Source of the DNA: Taibaiella helva
GTDB lineage: Bacteria; Bacteroidota; Bacteroidia; Chitinophagales; Chitinophagaceae
Direction of reading: 5' to 3'
Assembly: GCF_003545695.1 (NCBI RefSeq)
Contig: NZ_QUZZ01000003.1
Span: 186,001 to 250,000 of the forward strand
DNA: 64,000 nt
Shown: one piece after another, positions 27,148 to 38,100 of the stretch
Layout of the letters: each line of letters opens with the position of its first letter
How positions within the stretch are numbered: position 1 is the stretch's first letter
Made by a program: the position numbers and the translations under genes
The notes under the pieces: model-generated
What the model was told of the DNA's origin: nothing
What the model saw: the letters and a program-made list of their open reading frames with translations, nothing else
Databases searched by the model: none

Positions 27148-27155
27148 CAAAGTTA
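27148..27155 (-). promoter_or_regulatory. -7 promoter element of sufS
   Basis: On the minus strand this reads TAACTTTG, a full match to TAnnTTTG. No TTTG is found 19 bp upstream, so the assignment rests on the -7 box and position. Confidence 0.4.
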
Positions 27156-27219
27156 GGCAAAAGGGAAAGGGAATCGTTATCTTGCAGCGCCAAATCTCAT
27201 ATCGTTTCTCTATTTGCCT

Positions 27220-28413
27220 ATGAAGATCCTGCAGCTGGTTAACCGGGTTCCCTACCCCCTCAACGATGGGGGCAGCATCGGTATTCACTACTATACGGAA
27301 GGCTTCCTGCAGGCAGGCGTGTCGCTCAGCATGCTGGCCATGAATACGACCCGGCACTGGGTCGATGTGGCGCAGCTGCCGTCGCTGTACAAGCAGCTGG
27401 CACATTTTGAGGCGATAAAGGTAGATAACCGCATTAAGCCTCTCTACGCCTTTTTGAACCTGTTCAAAGGCACTTCTTACAATATTGACCGTTTTATTAC
27501 TCCGGAATATGAGCAGGCTCTGGTACGGCTACTGCAGCGCGAAACTTTTGATGTGATCCAGCTGGAAGGCTTGTACCTGGCGCCTTATATTCCGGTCATC
27601 AGGCGATACAGCAAAGCAAAGGTCAGCATCCGCCAGCACAATATCGAATACCGCATCTGGGAACGACTGGCCGCGCAGGCCCGCAATCCATTGAAGAAAG
27701 CTTATCTCGGGCTGCTGGCGCGCCGGCTGAAGCAGTTTGAGCTGCAGCATCTGCAGGACTACGATCTGATTCTGCCTATTTCCCGTGAAGATGCCCGTCT
27801 GTATAAAGCCCTGGGCGCACAGCAACCTATGTTCCTGCATCCCTTCGGCATCGATGTGGACAAAGTGCCTTATTGCCCTTCGGATCATCAGCCGCTGAGC
27901 CTGTACCATATCGGTGCCATGGACTGGCTGCCCAACCAGGAAAGCATGGACTGGCTGCTCGAAAAAGTAATGCCCCTGGTGCGCGAGCGGCTGCAGGAAA
28001 CAAAGCTCTACCTGGCGGGACGTAACATGCCCGAGCGCTACCTGCGGCTGAAAGCGCCGCTGGTCGAGGTGTTGGGAGAAGTGTCCGATGCGCTGGCCTT
28101 CGAGCGGGACAAAAGCATCCTTGTCGTGCCGCTGCTTTCGGGTGGTGGGGTACGGATCAAGATATTCCAGGGCATGGCCATGGGCAAGACCGTCATTACC
28201 ACACCTGTGGGCCTGGAAGGTATAGATGCGGAAGACGGCGTACACGTGCTCCTCGCCCGGACGCCGGAAGAATTTGCCCGCCGGATTCTCGAAGTAGTGG
28301 CGCAGCCGGAAAAAATACAGGAGCTGGGTGCCGCAGCGCGCAAGCTGATGGAGGAACAATACGATCGTAAGCGGCTGATCGCGGCGCTGCTGGACCGGTA
28401 TGCCGCTTTATAG
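27220..28413 (+). CDS. GT4-type glycosyltransferase
   Basis: 397-aa GT-B fold glycosyltransferase. It opens MKILQLVNRVPYPLNDGGSI, the usual N-terminal strand and glycine loop; the C-terminal half has HIGAMDWLPNQESMDWLLEKV, LYLAGRNMPERY and the donor-binding block VPLLSGGGVRIKIFQGMAMGKTVITTPVGLEGI. It resembles family 4 enzymes of exopolysaccharide or sugar-transferase type, acting in the cytoplasm on an NDP- or lipid-linked acceptor; the sugar is unknown. The longest frame begins at a TTG two codons earlier; the ATG at 27220 fits the family better. A TATCTTG box lies at 27178-27184. Confidence 0.85.
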   Translation: MKILQLVNRVPYPLNDGGSIGIHYYTEGFLQAGVSLSMLAMNTTRHWVDVAQLPSLYKQLAHFEAIKVDNRIKPLYAFLNLFKGTSYNIDRFITPEYEQALVRLLQRETFDVIQLEGLYLAPYIPVIRRYSKAKVSIRQHNIEYRIWERLAAQARNPLKKAYLGLLARRLKQFELQHLQDYDLILPISREDARLYKALGAQQPMFLHPFGIDVDKVPYCPSDHQPLSLYHIGAMDWLPNQESMDWLLEKVMPLVRERLQETKLYLAGRNMPERYLRLKAPLVEVLGEVSDALAFERDKSILVVPLLSGGGVRIKIFQGMAMGKTVITTPVGLEGIDAEDGVHVLLARTPEEFARRILEVVAQPEKIQELGAAARKLMEEQYDRKRLIAALLDRYAAL

Positions 28414-28425
28414 CATCATTCCGCT

Positions 28426-28983
28426 TTACTCGTTCAGCTTCCTGAGGCTGCCGTCGAGATTGTAGACAAAATTGTAGCTCTTGTTCTGCTTTTTACTCTC
28501 GAAGGATATGGAATAGTAGATCCCTTCTTCTTTTGTGTTCATCTGGGTGCTGGCCTTGATCTGCGCCAGGATCACCTGCGCATCGTCGGCGCCCTTCGCC
28601 GCCAGCTGTTTGCGCGAGGCCTCCATCAAGTCGCCCAGCTTGCCCAGGCTCACTTCCTTGTCGAGCTGGAACATGAACGATTTGGGTTCCGCGCCTTGTA
28701 TCGATAGGGTAATATCCGCCTTTTTGTCCCAGAAACCATGAAACTGCGACCATTGCTCCTGCTTCAGCGAATTGGGATCCTTGGTCATATCTATCGTTAC
28801 GACATCATCCGAGCCGCCGCTGTTGGCCAGCTCAACGCTGGTGTACCAGGCCTCGGCATTGAATTCTTCTTTCAGCTCCTTATTGAGCTTTTCCATGCCC
28901 GCGCGGTTATGTTCAAAGCCGCTTTTGCAGGAAAACAAAAACAAGGGGGTCGCCAGGAACAGCGGCAGGGAACGTAAACGCAT
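28426..28983 (-). CDS. Hypothetical lipoprotein
   Basis: 185-aa protein of unknown function with a clear lipoprotein signal: a basic start (MRLRSLPLFLATPLFLFSC) and a lipobox FLFSC with the Cys at residue 19. The mature part is helical and acidic, without a recognised motif, and ends in a short strand-rich segment (SYNFVYNLDGSLRKLNE). It is convergent with the glycosyltransferase gene (12 bp apart). It is probably periplasm-facing in the inner or outer membrane. Confidence 0.7.
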   Translation of the reverse strand: MRLRSLPLFLATPLFLFSCKSGFEHNRAGMEKLNKELKEEFNAEAWYTSVELANSGGSDDVVTIDMTKDPNSLKQEQWSQFHGFWDKKADITLSIQGAEPKSFMFQLDKEVSLGKLGDLMEASRKQLAAKGADDAQVILAQIKASTQMNTKEEGIYYSISFESKKQNKSYNFVYNLDGSLRKLNE

Positions 28984-29152
28984 AGTGACGTGGTTTTTGA
29001 ATGTGGTGTAAATATACTGATGAATGGGCTAAAAGGAGGCCGGCTGGTCTCTTTTTTCGTCCTCGTGTTAGGCAATAGCAGGCACATCCGGTCTCTTTCC
29101 TGGCTAACAAATCTTTATATTTTGGTTACACAAAATACAGGGGCCATTTCTT

Positions 29153-29160
29153 TATCTTTG
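29153..29160 (+). promoter_or_regulatory. -7 promoter element of the TPR gene
   Basis: TATCTTTG, a full match to TAnnTTTG, followed by CTGCATTTC, gives a start near 29167 and a leader of about 65 nt. A TTTG lies at 29121-29124, too far for the usual 19-bp spacing. Confidence 0.45.
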
Positions 29161-29231
29161 CTGCATTTCAAAAAAGATTAAAATCTAATATTCAGTAAGA
29201 TACACTGTTTTACGTTAAATACGAGCTTTGA

Positions 29232-32200
29232 ATGAGCGCATCTTTGAAACGCCTTTTTTTATATTCCGGCATCCTTTCGGCCGTCTCCTTCACCTCGCTC
29301 GCTCCCGATGCTCTGGCCCAGGTACCGGTAAGCAACCGCGGCGAATACGCCCAGCTGAAACATGGCGTGGAGCAATTCCAGCAGGGGCACTATGTGCTGG
29401 CTGCAGCTTCCGTAACTGATTTTCTCAAACAACCCTTCCAACCTACTGAAAGCCTGAACAAAGAGACTCTGCTGCTGGCGGTGCAGCAGGCAAAGTATAT
29501 ACTCGCGCTGAGCAACCTGAAGAGCAATGCGCGCGGCGCTGTAGAGGAGATTACCCGTTATATCGATGAAACGGTAAATCCCGTATACCGCCAGCGGGCT
29601 GCCTTTGCCCTGGCCCAATACTATTTCCAGCAGAACAACCTGCCGGCAGCGATCCGTAACTATGAGCTGGCGGGTATCGATAACCTCAGCAACAGCGAGA
29701 TCGCCGATGCCAAGTTTGAGCTGGCTTACTGCTATTTCAACGAGCGCGATTTTGATAAAGCCAAGCCGCTGTTTGCCGTGATCAAGGAGCTGCCAGACAA
29801 CAAATACTACGATGCCGGCAATTACTATTACGGCTTGCTGGCTTATAATGACAAAAACTACGGGGAAGCGTTGAAAAGCTTTGAGCGCATTCATAACCAG
29901 GATGCTTACAAAGACATTGTTCCGTATTACGAAGCCGAGATTCTTTATTTCCAGGGTAAGTACGATGAGGTGCTTACTTTGTCCAACCGCTACCTGCGTA
30001 AGAAGGACAAGCTGTTTTACGATAAGGAAATGCGCCTGCTGACGGGACAGACCTTATTTGAGCAGAAAAAATTCAAGGAGGCGCTGCCTTATTTTGAGTA
30101 CTATTACGATAACTCGGAAAAGATCAGGAAGGAGGAGCTCTATGAGCTGGCCTATGCTTACTACCGGCTGGAAAAATGGCCCCAGGCGATCGAAAAGTTC
30201 CAGCCCCTGAGCAATGCGCAGGATTCGCTGGGACAAACGGCCATGTACCTGCTGGGCGATTGCTACCTGAAGACCGGAGACAAGAAAGGGGCCCGCAATG
30301 CATTCGGCATTTGCGCCGATATGGATTTCAGCGCTACACAGAAAGAAGCGGCTTCTTTCCTGTATGCCAAACTTTCTTATGAGCTGGGTAGCGAAAGTAT
30401 TGCCACCCGCAAGCTGTATGATTTCCTGAAACAGTATCCCAATTCTACTTTCACAGGTGAAGCGCAGAAGCTGCTGACCGGCCTGCTGGCCAAAAGCAGC
30501 AATTACAGCGAAGCCTTTGCCATTATGAGCGATATGGCGGTGAAGGACAATGCAACCTGGGCGGTGTACCAGCAGGTAGGACTGGGCCGGGCGCTGCAGC
30601 TGATGCAGAACAACCAGTATTATACGGCCGACAGTGTGCTGAACCTGACCCTCCAGCAGCCGATCAATCCTGCATATGAAGCGATCGCCTATTTTTGGAA
30701 AGGCGACATCGCCTATCGTGAAAAGCGCTACCCGCAGGCGGTGCAATACAGCAAATCCTTCCTTGCTAAAGCAGCCGGGCAGGAGGAAAGCATCCGCCGG
30801 ATCAGCCCGCAGGCTACCGTTCCGAATGCGAACCTGAATATCGGTTATGCCGAGCTGGAAACAGAGAATTATGGTAATGCCCGAGACGCTTTTGCACAGG
30901 CGCAAAAGAACAATGACGGTAGCAACAGCCAGATGGTATCCGACGCGGTTGTGCGTGAAGCAGATGCTATGTTCATGCAGAAAGATTTTGATAAAGCAGC
31001 ACAGCTGTACGATAAAGCAATTGCCGGCAATGCCGGAAATCCCGATTACGCCCGCTACCAGAAGGCCCTGATCCTGGGCTTGCAGAATAAGCAGGAAGAA
31101 AAAGTGACCCTGCTGCAGGGTATCGTGAGCAAGACGCCGCCTTCGGAATACAAGAATGATGCGCAATACGAGCTGGCGGTATCTTACCTGGAGCTGGACC
31201 GGCCTGCCGAGGCGATCACCCTGCTGCAAACCGTTTCGGGAAATGGCGCCATCAACGACAACCTGAAAGCCAAAGCCTTGCTCAAGCTGGCTTACGCTTA
31301 CCAGGAGGCCAACCGCAATGATGAAGCCATTGCTACTCTGAAGCGCTATATAGCCGATTACCCGTCGGCTACCGACCGGAACGTTGCCCTGGAGGCGCTA
31401 CGGAACCTGTACATCGCCACCAGCCAGCCGGAGGCCTATGCCGCCTTCCTGAAAGAGAACAACATGCCAGCCCAGGATGATGCCGGTGTAGAACGTACTT
31501 TCTATGCGGTTGCGGAAACGGAATATGGTAACAGCAATTGGAGCAAGGCCACCCAAGCCTTTTCCAAATACCTCGGCCAGTTCCCCAATGGCGGTATGGC
31601 GACGAAGGCGCATTATTATCGTGGTGAATCCTACTACCAGATGAAGGACCAGGCCAATGCTCTTGCTGATTTTGAAGCGGTGGTGAACGGCGGCTGGAGC
31701 GACTTTACCGACGAGGCCGCTGCGAGGGCCGCAGATATTACGTTCCGGAACAAGGATTATGCTGCTGCGCAAAAATATTATACCGCCCTGCGTAATGCGA
31801 CAATGGATAATACCAGCCTGCAGAAAGCCTATGCCGGCTTGCTGAGGTCGTCGTTTGAGCAGCAGGCTTACGCAGCTGCAGACGCCTATGCCGATACCCT
31901 CATCAGTCTTCCCGGCGTGAACAGCGCTGTGCTGAACGAAGCACAGCTGTATAAGGCCAAGGCACTGCAGCGGAACAATAAGCTGGAGGAGGCCAGGGCA
32001 CTGTACCAGGTGATCGATAAGAAAAACATAGGAGAGGCCAGCGCCGAAGCGCGTTACCGTGTGGCCGAGATCCTGCTGGCGCAGAAGCAGCTGAAAGAAG
32101 CCGAAACCCAGGCCAGCTACGCTGCACAGGCGGCAGGCGGCTCGGACTACTGGGTCGTTCGTTCGTTCCTGTTGATCGCCGACATCCTCACCGAGCAAAA

Positions 32201-32339
32201 GGATTATTTCAATGCGAAGGCCACCCTGCAAAGTATTATCAAGAACAACAAGGATAAAGAAGTAAAGGACGAAGCCAACCAGAAGCTGGAAAAAGTGAAG
32301 GCGCTGGAGAAAGAGAAATCCAAACTGACTGAAGAATAA
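29232..32339 (+). CDS. Large periplasmic tetratricopeptide-repeat protein
   Basis: 1035-aa exported protein. A signal peptide (residues 1-29, ending PDALAQ) is followed by an almost continuous alpha-solenoid of TPR units, with many repeats of the A-x-x-x-Y/F-x-x-A type (for example FNERDFDKAKPLF, YFQGKYDEVLTLS, LDRPAEAITLL, RYRVAEILLAQKQLKEAETQ). The C-terminal 40 residues are highly charged Lys/Glu coiled coil. Solenoids of this kind act as scaffolds in the periplasm. It starts a same-strand trio with a beta-barrel outer-membrane protein and a HU-CCDC81/SPOR protein, suggesting a joint role in the envelope; the exact role is unknown. Confidence 0.8.
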   Translation: MSASLKRLFLYSGILSAVSFTSLAPDALAQVPVSNRGEYAQLKHGVEQFQQGHYVLAAASVTDFLKQPFQPTESLNKETLLLAVQQAKYILALSNLKSNARGAVEEITRYIDETVNPVYRQRAAFALAQYYFQQNNLPAAIRNYELAGIDNLSNSEIADAKFELAYCYFNERDFDKAKPLFAVIKELPDNKYYDAGNYYYGLLAYNDKNYGEALKSFERIHNQDAYKDIVPYYEAEILYFQGKYDEVLTLSNRYLRKKDKLFYDKEMRLLTGQTLFEQKKFKEALPYFEYYYDNSEKIRKEELYELAYAYYRLEKWPQAIEKFQPLSNAQDSLGQTAMYLLGDCYLKTGDKKGARNAFGICADMDFSATQKEAASFLYAKLSYELGSESIATRKLYDFLKQYPNSTFTGEAQKLLTGLLAKSSNYSEAFAIMSDMAVKDNATWAVYQQVGLGRALQLMQNNQYYTADSVLNLTLQQPINPAYEAIAYFWKGDIAYREKRYPQAVQYSKSFLAKAAGQEESIRRISPQATVPNANLNIGYAELETENYGNARDAFAQAQKNNDGSNSQMVSDAVVREADAMFMQKDFDKAAQLYDKAIAGNAGNPDYARYQKALILGLQNKQEEKVTLLQGIVSKTPPSEYKNDAQYELAVSYLELDRPAEAITLLQTVSGNGAINDNLKAKALLKLAYAYQEANRNDEAIATLKRYIADYPSATDRNVALEALRNLYIATSQPEAYAAFLKENNMPAQDDAGVERTFYAVAETEYGNSNWSKATQAFSKYLGQFPNGGMATKAHYYRGESYYQMKDQANALADFEAVVNGGWSDFTDEAAARAADITFRNKDYAAAQKYYTALRNATMDNTSLQKAYAGLLRSSFEQQAYAAADAYADTLISLPGVNSAVLNEAQLYKAKALQRNNKLEEARALYQVIDKKNIGEASAEARYRVAEILLAQKQLKEAETQASYAAQAAGGSDYWVVRSFLLIADILTEQKDYFNAKATLQSIIKNNKDKEVKDEANQKLEKVKALEKEKSKLTEE

Positions 32340-32367
32340 TCCTTGACGCGCTTAATCCCATTTATTA

Positions 32368-34017
32368 ATGAACCTGATCTGTAAATATATTCCCTTCCTT
32401 GCCGGAGCGCTTGCGCTGACCGCCACGGCGGCCCATGGCCAGCAACGGAGATCCGATACCACGATCGCGGGACAAACGATCGAGATTACGCAGTCGTACA
32501 AGCCGGAGATCGCCAGGCCGGTGAAGCCGGTGATCACACCCACCCTGCCCAATATCGATACCACGCGTCCGCGCTTCCAGTACGAAGTGCCACAGCAGAC
32601 CCTTAGCTATACCTATCACTCGGTACCGATACGGCCGCTGGCGCTGGGCCGGCAGGACCGGATAATGCCTTTTCAGAATTATATTAAGGCCGGTTTCGGC
32701 AACCTGAGCTCCATCTATGTGGATGCCGGTGTGGGCAGCCTGCGCTCGGAAGAATATGAAACCAGTTTCCATTTTTCCCACCTGTCGCAGAAAGGGCCGC
32801 TGACCAACCAGCAATCGTCCCGTACGGGCTTCGATGCGACCGGTAAGTATTATACCGGAGGGCATGCCTTAAGCGCGGAGCTGAATGTGCTGCGTCGGGG
32901 CAATACCTTCTACGGTTATGATCATGATACCTTTGATTTTGCGAAGAACGGCATCAAGCAGGTGTTTACCGGGGCCAATGTAAAAGTAGGCATGGAAAAT
33001 ACCGAAGCCAACCGCTGGAATATCTGGTATAAGCCCATGCTGGAATTCGGTATGTACAGTGATAAGTATAATGCCAGGGAAAGGGTTTTTGCCTTCGATG
33101 TGCCCGCCAGCATCGCTATCGATTCTACGTTGAGCTTTTCGTTGGGTGTGAGGGGTAATTTTACCCAGTTCAAGAACGATTCCTCCAATATCGGGAATAA
33201 CCTGATACAAGTCAATCCCGCGTTGGATGTGCATTTCAGCAATACCAGCATTCATATCGGCATCAGCCCCACCTGGGGCAGGGACAATACCTGCTACCTG
33301 TTGCCCGACCTGCGCCTGAAAGCCAATCTCTTCAACAGCGGGCTGGCCCTGGTAGGCGGCTGGAAAGGCGACCTGGTACAAAATACCTACCAGCAGCTCA
33401 GCACCAAGAACCCTTTCCTGTACAACATCTACGATGTAAAGCAATCCAAGACCGACCAGGTATACGGCGGCTTTGAGAGTGCCCTGGCGCAGCACGTATC
33501 TTTCGGCGGTACCCTGAGCTGGCGGCAGTGGAAAGACCTGGCTTTGTTTGTGAACGACTACGGGCTGAGCACTGACGGTAAGCAGTTTGCCGTGGTATAT
33601 GACAGCAAGGTGCAAGCCATCAGCCTGGATGCTTTTATCCGCTACCAGGTGGGTAATGTATTCGGACTCAGCGCCAGCGGTACCTGGTATAATTTTTATA
33701 AGACCACTACTTTCGATAAGGCTTTTCACGAGCCGATGCTGCGATTGGGTGGCAGCATGTACATTCATCCTCTACAGCAGCTGCACATTAATATCAACGG
33801 CGACTTCTGGGATGGTATCTATGCTATGGAGCGCAACGGCGACAGCCATAAGCTGAAGGCTTTCTTTGATCTGAGCGCCGGCGCGGAATACAATATTATT
33901 CCCCGTTTATCTATATTTTTACAATTGAATAATATCCTGGGCACGAAATACGAGCGCTGGAACCAATACCAAACCTACGGATTCAACATCATCGGCGGCC
34001 TGCGCTTTAAATTTTAA
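32368..34017 (+). CDS. Beta-barrel outer-membrane protein, TonB-receptor-like
   Basis: 549-aa protein with a signal peptide (MNLICKYIPFLAGALALTAT, cleavage near AAHGQ). A Pro-rich segment (about 40-70, KPEIARPVKPVITPTLPNID) leads into alternating amphipathic strands to the C-terminus, which ends in an aromatic strand (NIIGGLRFKF), the normal barrel-insertion signal. No plug domain or TonB box is recognised, so it is a shortened relative of TonB-dependent receptors rather than a standard transporter. It starts 28 bp after the TPR gene and is probably translated from the same mRNA. Confidence 0.75.
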   Translation: MNLICKYIPFLAGALALTATAAHGQQRRSDTTIAGQTIEITQSYKPEIARPVKPVITPTLPNIDTTRPRFQYEVPQQTLSYTYHSVPIRPLALGRQDRIMPFQNYIKAGFGNLSSIYVDAGVGSLRSEEYETSFHFSHLSQKGPLTNQQSSRTGFDATGKYYTGGHALSAELNVLRRGNTFYGYDHDTFDFAKNGIKQVFTGANVKVGMENTEANRWNIWYKPMLEFGMYSDKYNARERVFAFDVPASIAIDSTLSFSLGVRGNFTQFKNDSSNIGNNLIQVNPALDVHFSNTSIHIGISPTWGRDNTCYLLPDLRLKANLFNSGLALVGGWKGDLVQNTYQQLSTKNPFLYNIYDVKQSKTDQVYGGFESALAQHVSFGGTLSWRQWKDLALFVNDYGLSTDGKQFAVVYDSKVQAISLDAFIRYQVGNVFGLSASGTWYNFYKTTTFDKAFHEPMLRLGGSMYIHPLQQLHININGDFWDGIYAMERNGDSHKLKAFFDLSAGAEYNIIPRLSIFLQLNNILGTKYERWNQYQTYGFNIIGGLRFKF

Positions 34018-34080
34018 AGCCTTGCAGCCATCAAAAGCATTTAGCAAAAACACATTACAGCATACAACATCGTAATTGAA

Positions 34081-35043
34081 ATGGATATAGCCAACTATGT
34101 AGGATTGTTTCTCCTGAAAAATGAATACTGTTTCATGCCGGGTATCGGGAGCCTCCAGGTAGAGAAGCGGCCTTCTGTCTATGATAAAGAAGCACAGAAG
34201 ATGACTGCGCCGGTCTACGAGGTGAAATACCGACAGGCAGGAGGCTCAATCGACGATTCCTTTGCCAATTTCATTGCCAACAATGAGCGGATCAGTATTG
34301 CCCATGCTGCCAATCATCTGAAGGATTTTTGCGCCCGGGCGCGCATGGATCTCCGCGAAGGGCGTGAAGTGATCATACCCGGTATCGGCAAGTTTACGGG
34401 CGGCGCCAATGAAAGTATCCAGTTCGTTACCGATCCGCAACTGCAAATCGAAGGTAAGCCTATTCCCTTCTTCAGGAACAGCCCTGCCGTGAACCAGAAA
34501 AAGGAAGAAGCGATCAGCAATATTATTGAAAGAACAAACATACGCGAACCGAAAGCCGATGAAGAGATCGAATACAAAGCGCCCTCGGTGAATTGGGGTA
34601 AGATCATTGCTTTGATCGTAATCCTGCTGATCGTGATCGGCGGTATTGTCTACCTGTTCATGTACCTGAATAAAGACAAGACTGCTGAAAAACAGCAGCA
34701 GGAAGCAGTACAGCCTGCTGAAGCCAGCACTGGCGGAGAACAGCGGGCCGGAACAGCGCCTGTATCTCCGGATACCGCTGCCAACACTGCGTCTTCACCA
34801 GCCCCATCTGCAAGCACCGATGGTAGTTATAAGGTCGTATTGCAACAATATCCCACAAGAGATAAAGCGGAAAGCAGGGTTGCCAAACTGAAATCGTATG
34901 GCAACAATGTTGAGCTCTATGCAATGGATTCGACCAATTATTATGTGGTGATGCCTGTAACGGCAACCGCTGATACAACCCGCCTGATCGACTCATTGAG
35001 AAGGCAGTTCAATCCTGGTGGTAAGGTGTTTATTGTGCGCTAA
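34081..35043 (+). CDS. HU-CCDC81 and SPOR domain protein
   Basis: 320-aa bitopic membrane protein. The N-terminal part (about 1-150) has the HU-like CCDC81 bacterial domain pattern (YVGLFLLKNEYCFMPGIGSL, then VIIPGIGKFTGGANESIQF); a transmembrane helix is at about 174-197 (KIIALIVILLIVIGGIVYLF); an Ala/Thr/Glu/Gln-rich linker follows; and a C-terminal SPOR domain (about 250-320, YKVVLQQYPTRDKAESRVAK) should bind denuded glycan strands of peptidoglycan, often at the division site. In Bacteroidota this architecture is common. It follows the barrel gene on the same strand after 63 bp. Confidence 0.88.
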   Translation: MDIANYVGLFLLKNEYCFMPGIGSLQVEKRPSVYDKEAQKMTAPVYEVKYRQAGGSIDDSFANFIANNERISIAHAANHLKDFCARARMDLREGREVIIPGIGKFTGGANESIQFVTDPQLQIEGKPIPFFRNSPAVNQKKEEAISNIIERTNIREPKADEEIEYKAPSVNWGKIIALIVILLIVIGGIVYLFMYLNKDKTAEKQQQEAVQPAEASTGGEQRAGTAPVSPDTAANTASSPAPSASTDGSYKVVLQQYPTRDKAESRVAKLKSYGNNVELYAMDSTNYYVVMPVTATADTTRLIDSLRRQFNPGGKVFIVR

Positions 35044-35066
35044 TAATCATTCTATTTGTATTATAT

Positions 35067-35098
35067 CGAAGGCAGACTGAATGGTCTGCCTTCGGCTT
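35067..35098. terminator. Hairpin between convergent genes (HU-SPOR and MMPL fusion)
   Basis: CGAAGGCAGAC (35067-35077) and GTCTGCCTTCG (35084-35094) form a perfect 11-bp stem with a 6-nt loop. T-runs are weak on both sides, but the position between two convergent stop codons supports a shared terminator. Confidence 0.65.
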
Positions 35099-35153
35099 AT
35101 CCGGAAAGGTCCCGGTAATTAAGTTGGAATACATTTCTTCCAATAGTTCCGCA

Positions 35154-38100
35154 TTAAACCTCCCGCTTATGCAGCACGAAGATCAGGTTGCTGGTTTTCC
35201 GGGTCAGGTCCAGGGTGGCAACGCTCATGTTTTTCTCCGCAGCCCACTGTTCTATAAAGGCCCTGCTCAGGAAGTGCAGCGCATTCTGCGTTTTATTAAA
35301 GCCCAGTATCCGGGTCGACCATACTTCTGTCCGTTTGGTGCCTTCGTGCCGCTCCTTCAGCTCCTTTATGCCGTCGCGCAGGATGAGCACGCCTCCGGGT
35401 GCCAGCGCTGCGTAGCATTTATCCAGCACTGACTGTTGCTGCTCCGGAAGAAGGTAATGCAGCACATCGCTGATGATGATACCCTGGCAGCTTTCCAGCT
35501 CGTATTGCGTAATATCGGCCTGTTCAAAGCGAATGAGAGGTGCTGCATCTCCAGTAGCAGATGCGGGTATCTGCTGTTTTTTGTACTTGCGGTATTGCAG
35601 CTTCCTGACTTTCTCCCGCAAGTAGTGATGCTGCGCGGTAGTGATCTTACCTTCATCGTAATCGACACCGATGAAGTGTCGCTCTTCCGAAGCCCAGTGC
35701 AGCATATAGGTCATGAAGCCATAGCCGCAGCCCAGGTCGTAGAACCGGCCTGCGCGGGGCAGCAGCTTATGGAACGGTTCGTAATTGTCTTCCAGCTTTG
35801 TTTTGATGCGGCAGTACCATTCCAATACCGGGCCTTTGTAAATGTTGCCTTTAATGATCTGCTCGCGGAAATATCCCGGCGTCTCGTTGGCTTCTTTTTC
35901 TGCGGCGAACAGCTGGCGGAAATGACGGCTGATCATTTTCGTACGCTGGCTGTAGCCTTCTCCGAAAGCGGGATCACCGGAACGGATATGCGGATGGAGC
36001 GTTAATCTCGTCGTGCCATCTTTCAGCAGGAAGTCGCCTTTCTGCATGGTATAATGTACACCGTGAAGCACCAGCGGGATCACATCCAGCTGCAATTGCT
36101 CGGCAATATAGAATGCCCCTTTGTGAAAGCGATGGATCGTGTCGTCATAAGAACGCGTGCCTTCGGGAAAGACGATGATCCCATAGCCGCGTGCTACCAG
36201 GTCCCGTAAAGGTTCTATGCTGTCTTCCGCGCCGTCGGCAACCGGGTAATACTCTGCCATGCGGACGATCTTGCCGAATACCGGCGAACGCCATACCCAG
36301 CGATTGGTCAGCAAGACCAGCCGGGGATGCAGCATGGTCGTAAGCAGGATATCCAGGAAGGAAGAATGATTGGCGATATACACCGCCGGTTTGCTGAAAG
36401 TCTCTCCGTTACGGAATACCTTCTTGGTCACATTGGTCATGATATACATCACGCTGCCGGTGTACTTGCTGAGGAAGTAATGGAAGAGATATTTGCTCCT
36501 GGCTTTGCCGAAAGGCTTCAGTCCTACGAGAATCAAGCCCGACAGGGTCACCAGCATGCAGCCTGTGAAGAAGTAGATGAAGGAAAATACCGATTTGGAA
36601 AGGCTCCATAAAGTGAAGGGCATAAACCCCTTGTCGGCTCTGCGCTGTATCATGAAATTGAACAGGAAGGGCTGCAGCACCTGCGATACGAATACGACGC
36701 TGAGCAGGCCCAGCATGGCGATCACGGCAATGGAATGCAGCGCCGGGTGCTTGGCAAAAATAAGTGTGCCGAGACCAATGAGGGTCGTGAGTACAGATAG
36801 GTATACAGCCGAGCGGGCATGGTTGATCTTGCTCTCGCCCGTACGGTATTTTTCCATGAGGCTGTCCATCATAAAAATGCTGTAGTCGTCGCCCAGGCCA
36901 AAGATCAAGGTCGAGATGATAATGTTGACGATGTTGAATTGCAGGCCCAGCAAGCGCATAATGCCCAGTATCCATACCCATGTGAGAGCCATGGGCAGGA
37001 AGGAGATCAGCGCCAGCTCGATGCGGCCGTAAGCAATGAGCAGCGCCAGGAAAACCAGGAGCCCCGAATAGAGCAGCAGCTTATTGAAATCCTGCTGCAG
37101 CAGAGCCAGCAGCCGCTCCGATACGGCCTGCTTGTCGGTGGCCGTTATGGCCTCGCTGTCTGTAAAGGCCTGCAGTACGGCTTTACGGGCGCCCGGTGTT
37201 ACTTTTAAGGCAGCTATTGCATAATGCAGCCCGCCCTTTTCGTTGATGTTGTTGGGGAATAGCTGCAGCATGAAGTTTCTTGCCGCTGTGTCGAATGGCG
37301 TATACTGCTGCTGCAGCGTTTCTCTGAAGCCGTCGAAAGCATCGGCGCTGAAACCTTCAGCCCTTGCGGCAGCGGCTACCGCAGCCAGGGTTGTGGTTTT
37401 CCGGTCTTCATTCCAGAAGCGCTGCCAGCGCTGTATCCTGGTGCGCTGCTCCTGTTCGGAAGGTAGCAGCAGCATAGGGTTGAGGCTGCTGCGGACCAGG
37501 CCTTTTGTATGGAGCGCGCCTATGGTTGCGGTAGCGGTTTCCAGCTTCTGAGCAGCGCCTTCTGCGCTGGCATCTTTCGCTACCACGAACACCGAGCTGA
37601 GCGCATAGGCATTGTTGTGGTTAAGCTCATCCTGTGCGGCTTTCAGCTCCGGCGACATATAATTCAGGTGCATCAGGTCGCTGTCGAACTGCACTTTCCC
37701 GGCAAAGTACCAAAGCACAGGAGTGGCGCAAAGCACCAGGGCCAGCAACCATTTGTTCCCTTCAGGCCGCAGCGTGGCCAGCTTGTCGATCAGGTTAGGC
37801 CCGGAAGGGATGTGGGTATTGTCTGTTTGTCCTTTGAGCAGGTGAGGCAGGAAGACTAAGGTAAAGAAAGACGCGCCGGCAAGACTGGCTGCGGCAAACA
37901 GGCCGAGATCCTGCAGCAGCGGTGCATTGGCGAAACGAAGCGCCAGGAAGGCGCCAATAGTGGTAATGGCGCCAAGCGTCAGCGGGAAGACGAGCGTGCG
38001 CACATTCTCCCGCATATCGGGATGGCTGCGGGCATGGCTCATAAAATGCACAGAAAAGTCGATGGCGATGCCGAGAATGATCGCTCCCGCGCCCAGCGCG

